From: Candidatus Chloroheliales bacterium
GTDB lineage: Bacteria > Chloroflexota > Chloroflexia > QHBQ01
Direction: 5' to 3'
NCBI GenBank assembly: GCA_003243865.1
Contig: QHBQ01000169.1
Span: forward strand, 1-5,985
Length of the DNA stretch: 5,985 nt
The position numbers and the translations under genes were made by a program. Positions 4,696 through 5,985 of this stretch are shown one piece after another. The notes under the pieces are model-generated. The model did no database searches, was not told the origin of the DNA, and saw only the letters and a list, made by a program, of their open reading frames with translations. Every line of letters begins with the position of its first letter. The first letter of the stretch is position 1.

Positions 4696-5985
4696 TCAGT
4701 ATAACAGAACACGCAAGGGCTGACAAGCGAAAAACGGAGGGGTTGGGTGAGAAATAGTAGCAGAACAAGCGTTTGGTAAGGTTGTGGTAAGGCTGCGGCG
4801 CATCGTGAAGTCGCCAGCCCGCGCCTGGTCATAGACGGAGACAATGTTGCGGGCAATCGCGCTCCAGCTACGTTCGACCATCGCCCGCTGGCGGAGGGCA
4901 AGGCCGCGCTCACGCAGGGCGGCGGGGTCGGTGTGCAAAGCTTCGCTGAGGCAGTCGGCCAGCGAGGGCGCGCTGCCGCGCACGGCGTAATAACCAAGCT
5001 CCGCGAGGAACTCGCGGCTGGTGGGCGTGTCGAAGCAGACGGTGGGCAGGGCCATCGCCATGTAGTTCGCAATTTTGCCCGCACCCTCAGTGGTCGAGAG
5101 TTTGGGGGCAACTGCTATCTCGCCGAGGGCGAGATAGTCAGGAGCTTCATCATAGGGGATGCGCCCGCTGATGGTGACGTGATCGCCGATGCCCAGGTAG
5201 TCGGCGAGGCGGCGATAGTCGTCGGCACCAGGGTAGCCCATAATCAGGAAGTGGCTGTCGGGGTGGCTGGGGAGCAGCAGGCGGGCGGCTTCAAGCAGCA
5301 AGTCAGTGCCTTGATAGGGCGCGAGTTTGCCGAGATAGACGATTACTCGCCGTCCTGCGGGGATGCCAAGCTCGGCGCGGAGCGCGTCCACCTTTGCCCG
5401 CTGCTCGGCGGTGCTGGGCGGGGCAAAACGGTGAACATCCACCCCATCGGCGATAGTGAAGATGCGGGCGGGGTTGACGTGGTGTTCGGTGCGCAGTTGG
5501 GCGGCGGCGTTGTGCGAACTGGCGATAATTGCGTCGGCCATCCGGTCAATCACCTGCTCCAGCGCGCGGAAGGGCTTGTAGAACCTGCCGTTGGCGCGGA
5601 TGAAGCGGTGATCCACCATCTCGGCGCTGAGGCTGCCCTGATAGTCGAAGATGACCGGCACGTGGCGAGCGGGGTAGAGGCTGCGGGTGAGGCGGCCAAT
5701 CAGCGCGCCCTCATGCAGGTGGGCATGGATGACGTCGGGGCGCATTGCCCAGGCCGCTCGCAGGGTGCGTAGGAAGAGCATCGGGTCGTAGAGCATCTTG
5801 CGTTTCGATGAGCCGATGCTAACCTCGCGGTGGCCAGTGAAGGCGGCGCGACGAATGTCCACCCCCGGCACGTTGTTGCCGCTACCATAGGTGACGATGG
5901 TGATGCGGTGGCCCAGCCCCTGCAGCGCCCAGACCTCTTCGAGGATGCGCACGTGCGCGCCGTAGTGGGCAAAGAACGAGGTCGG
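4696..5985 (-). CDS. GT4-family (group 1) glycosyltransferase, 5' end beyond the window
   Basis: A retaining GT-B fold glycosyltransferase, probably building cell-surface or exopolysaccharide sugars at the inner face of the membrane. The frame is open to the right edge. The residues before GTG 5952 (PTSFFAHYGAH) already fit the first Rossmann fold of the family, so the true start is upstream. Numbering from the edge, 429 residues are visible. The N-terminal domain has VRILEEVWALQGLGHRITIV (12-31) and DVIHAHLHEGA (84-94). The hinge is IADGVDVHRF (178-187). The C-terminal nucleotide-sugar domain has VIVYLGKLAPYQGTDLLLEA (214-233), FLIMGYPG, and STTEGAGKIANYMAMALP (297-314). In that last motif the first Glu of the E-X7-E signature is Glu300, but the second position holds Asn or Tyr (307/308). 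The last about 40 residues after YDQARAG do not resemble the family and overlap the kinase promoter. Donor and acceptor are unknown. Confidence 0.92.
   Translation of the reverse strand, partial: PTSFFAHYGAHVRILEEVWALQGLGHRITIVTYGSGNNVPGVDIRRAAFTGHREVSIGSSKRKMLYDPMLFLRTLRAAWAMRPDVIHAHLHEGALIGRLTRSLYPARHVPVIFDYQGSLSAEMVDHRFIRANGRFYKPFRALEQVIDRMADAIIASSHNAAAQLRTEHHVNPARIFTIADGVDVHRFAPPSTAEQRAKVDALRAELGIPAGRRVIVYLGKLAPYQGTDLLLEAARLLLPSHPDSHFLIMGYPGADDYRRLADYLGIGDHVTISGRIPYDEAPDYLALGEIAVAPKLSTTEGAGKIANYMAMALPTVCFDTPTSREFLAELGYYAVRGSAPSLADCLSEALHTDPAALRERGLALRQRAMVERSWSAIARNIVSVYDQARAGDFTMRRSLTTTLPNACSATISHPTPPFFACQPLRVLLY
4698..4726 (-). promoter_or_regulatory. Extended -10 sigma-70 type promoter for the histidine kinase operon
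   Basis: The minus strand reads TTGTCA at 4721-4726 (5/6 of the -35 consensus) and TATACT at 4698-4703 (5/6 of the -10 consensus), with a 17-base spacer. TG one base before the -10 box makes an extended -10. The predicted start is near 4691, about 43 bases before the ATG at 4648. The promoter lies within the last codons of the glycosyltransferase gene, so the kinase and small membrane protein can be transcribed separately from it. Confidence 0.65.

Noticed and set aside
4649..4768. N-terminal extension of the kinase membrane piece up to an ATG at 4768
   Set aside because: It would cross the predicted promoter and overlap the end of the glycosyltransferase, and the added about 40 residues have no family-like features. 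The ATG at 4648 fits the membrane sensor layout better.
5659..5664. Second CACGTG core as a possible parS
   Set aside because: The flanking bases do not match parS and it is inside coding sequence.
4933..5772. Long plus-strand open frame opposite the glycosyltransferase
   Set aside because: Its translation is Gly/Ala/Val/Asp-rich with no recognisable motif, and it lies antisense to a well-conserved glycosyltransferase in GC-rich DNA. It is a shadow frame.
5947..5958. Perfect 12-bp palindrome GCGCACGTGCGC
   Set aside because: It lies within conserved glycosyltransferase codons (Ala-His-Val-Arg) in GC-rich DNA, and lacks the TGTTT/AAACA flanks of parS. It is likely a chance palindrome.

Overview
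The window is moderately GC-rich bacterial DNA with every supportable gene on the minus strand. Gene order in the direction of transcription, from high to low coordinates, is: a GT4-type glycosyltransferase (cut by the right edge), a membrane GAF histidine kinase, a small three-helix membrane protein, a type II toxin-antitoxin pair, and the start of topA (cut by the left edge). Multi-helix sensor kinases with tandem GAF domains, and the style of the glycosyltransferase and topoisomerase, suggest a filamentous Chloroflexota (Chloroflexales-like) bacterium. That placement comes from recalled family resemblance and is tentative.

Right part (about 4650-5985): the glycosyltransferase occupies the region. 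Its last codons contain a good extended -10 promoter that should start a second transcript for the kinase. The kinase is read in two pieces. A six-helix membrane half with the first part of a GAF domain ends at 3857. A second frame continues the same GAF domain and adds another GAF, HisKA and HATPase_c. One extra T in the TTTT run at 3857-3860 would fuse them into one 770-residue kinase with an uninterrupted GAF. The most economical reading is therefore a single-base deletion, either a real lesion or a sequence error. The small membrane protein starts inside the kinase stop region with its own ribosome binding site, so it is translationally coupled to the kinase.

Middle (1832-1980): a compact intergenic stretch holds a 14/16 match to the ParB-binding parS site, a near-consensus sigma-70 promoter for the toxin-antitoxin operon, and three CTGGC half-sites that could be the antitoxin operator. 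The antitoxin and the ParE/RelE-like toxin overlap by four bases (GTGA).

Left part (1-1157): the N-terminal 385 residues of DNA topoisomerase I, including the TOPRIM domain and catalytic tyrosine. They follow an acid-free Lys/Thr/Ala/Pro-rich N-terminal extension that resembles a histone H1-type tail. No convincing promoter lies directly before topA, so it may partly depend on transcription coming through the toxin-antitoxin operon. I did not find an obviously new defence or mobile system. The features most worth checking are the split kinase, the parS-like site, the toxin-antitoxin pair beside topA, and the H1-like tail on TopA.
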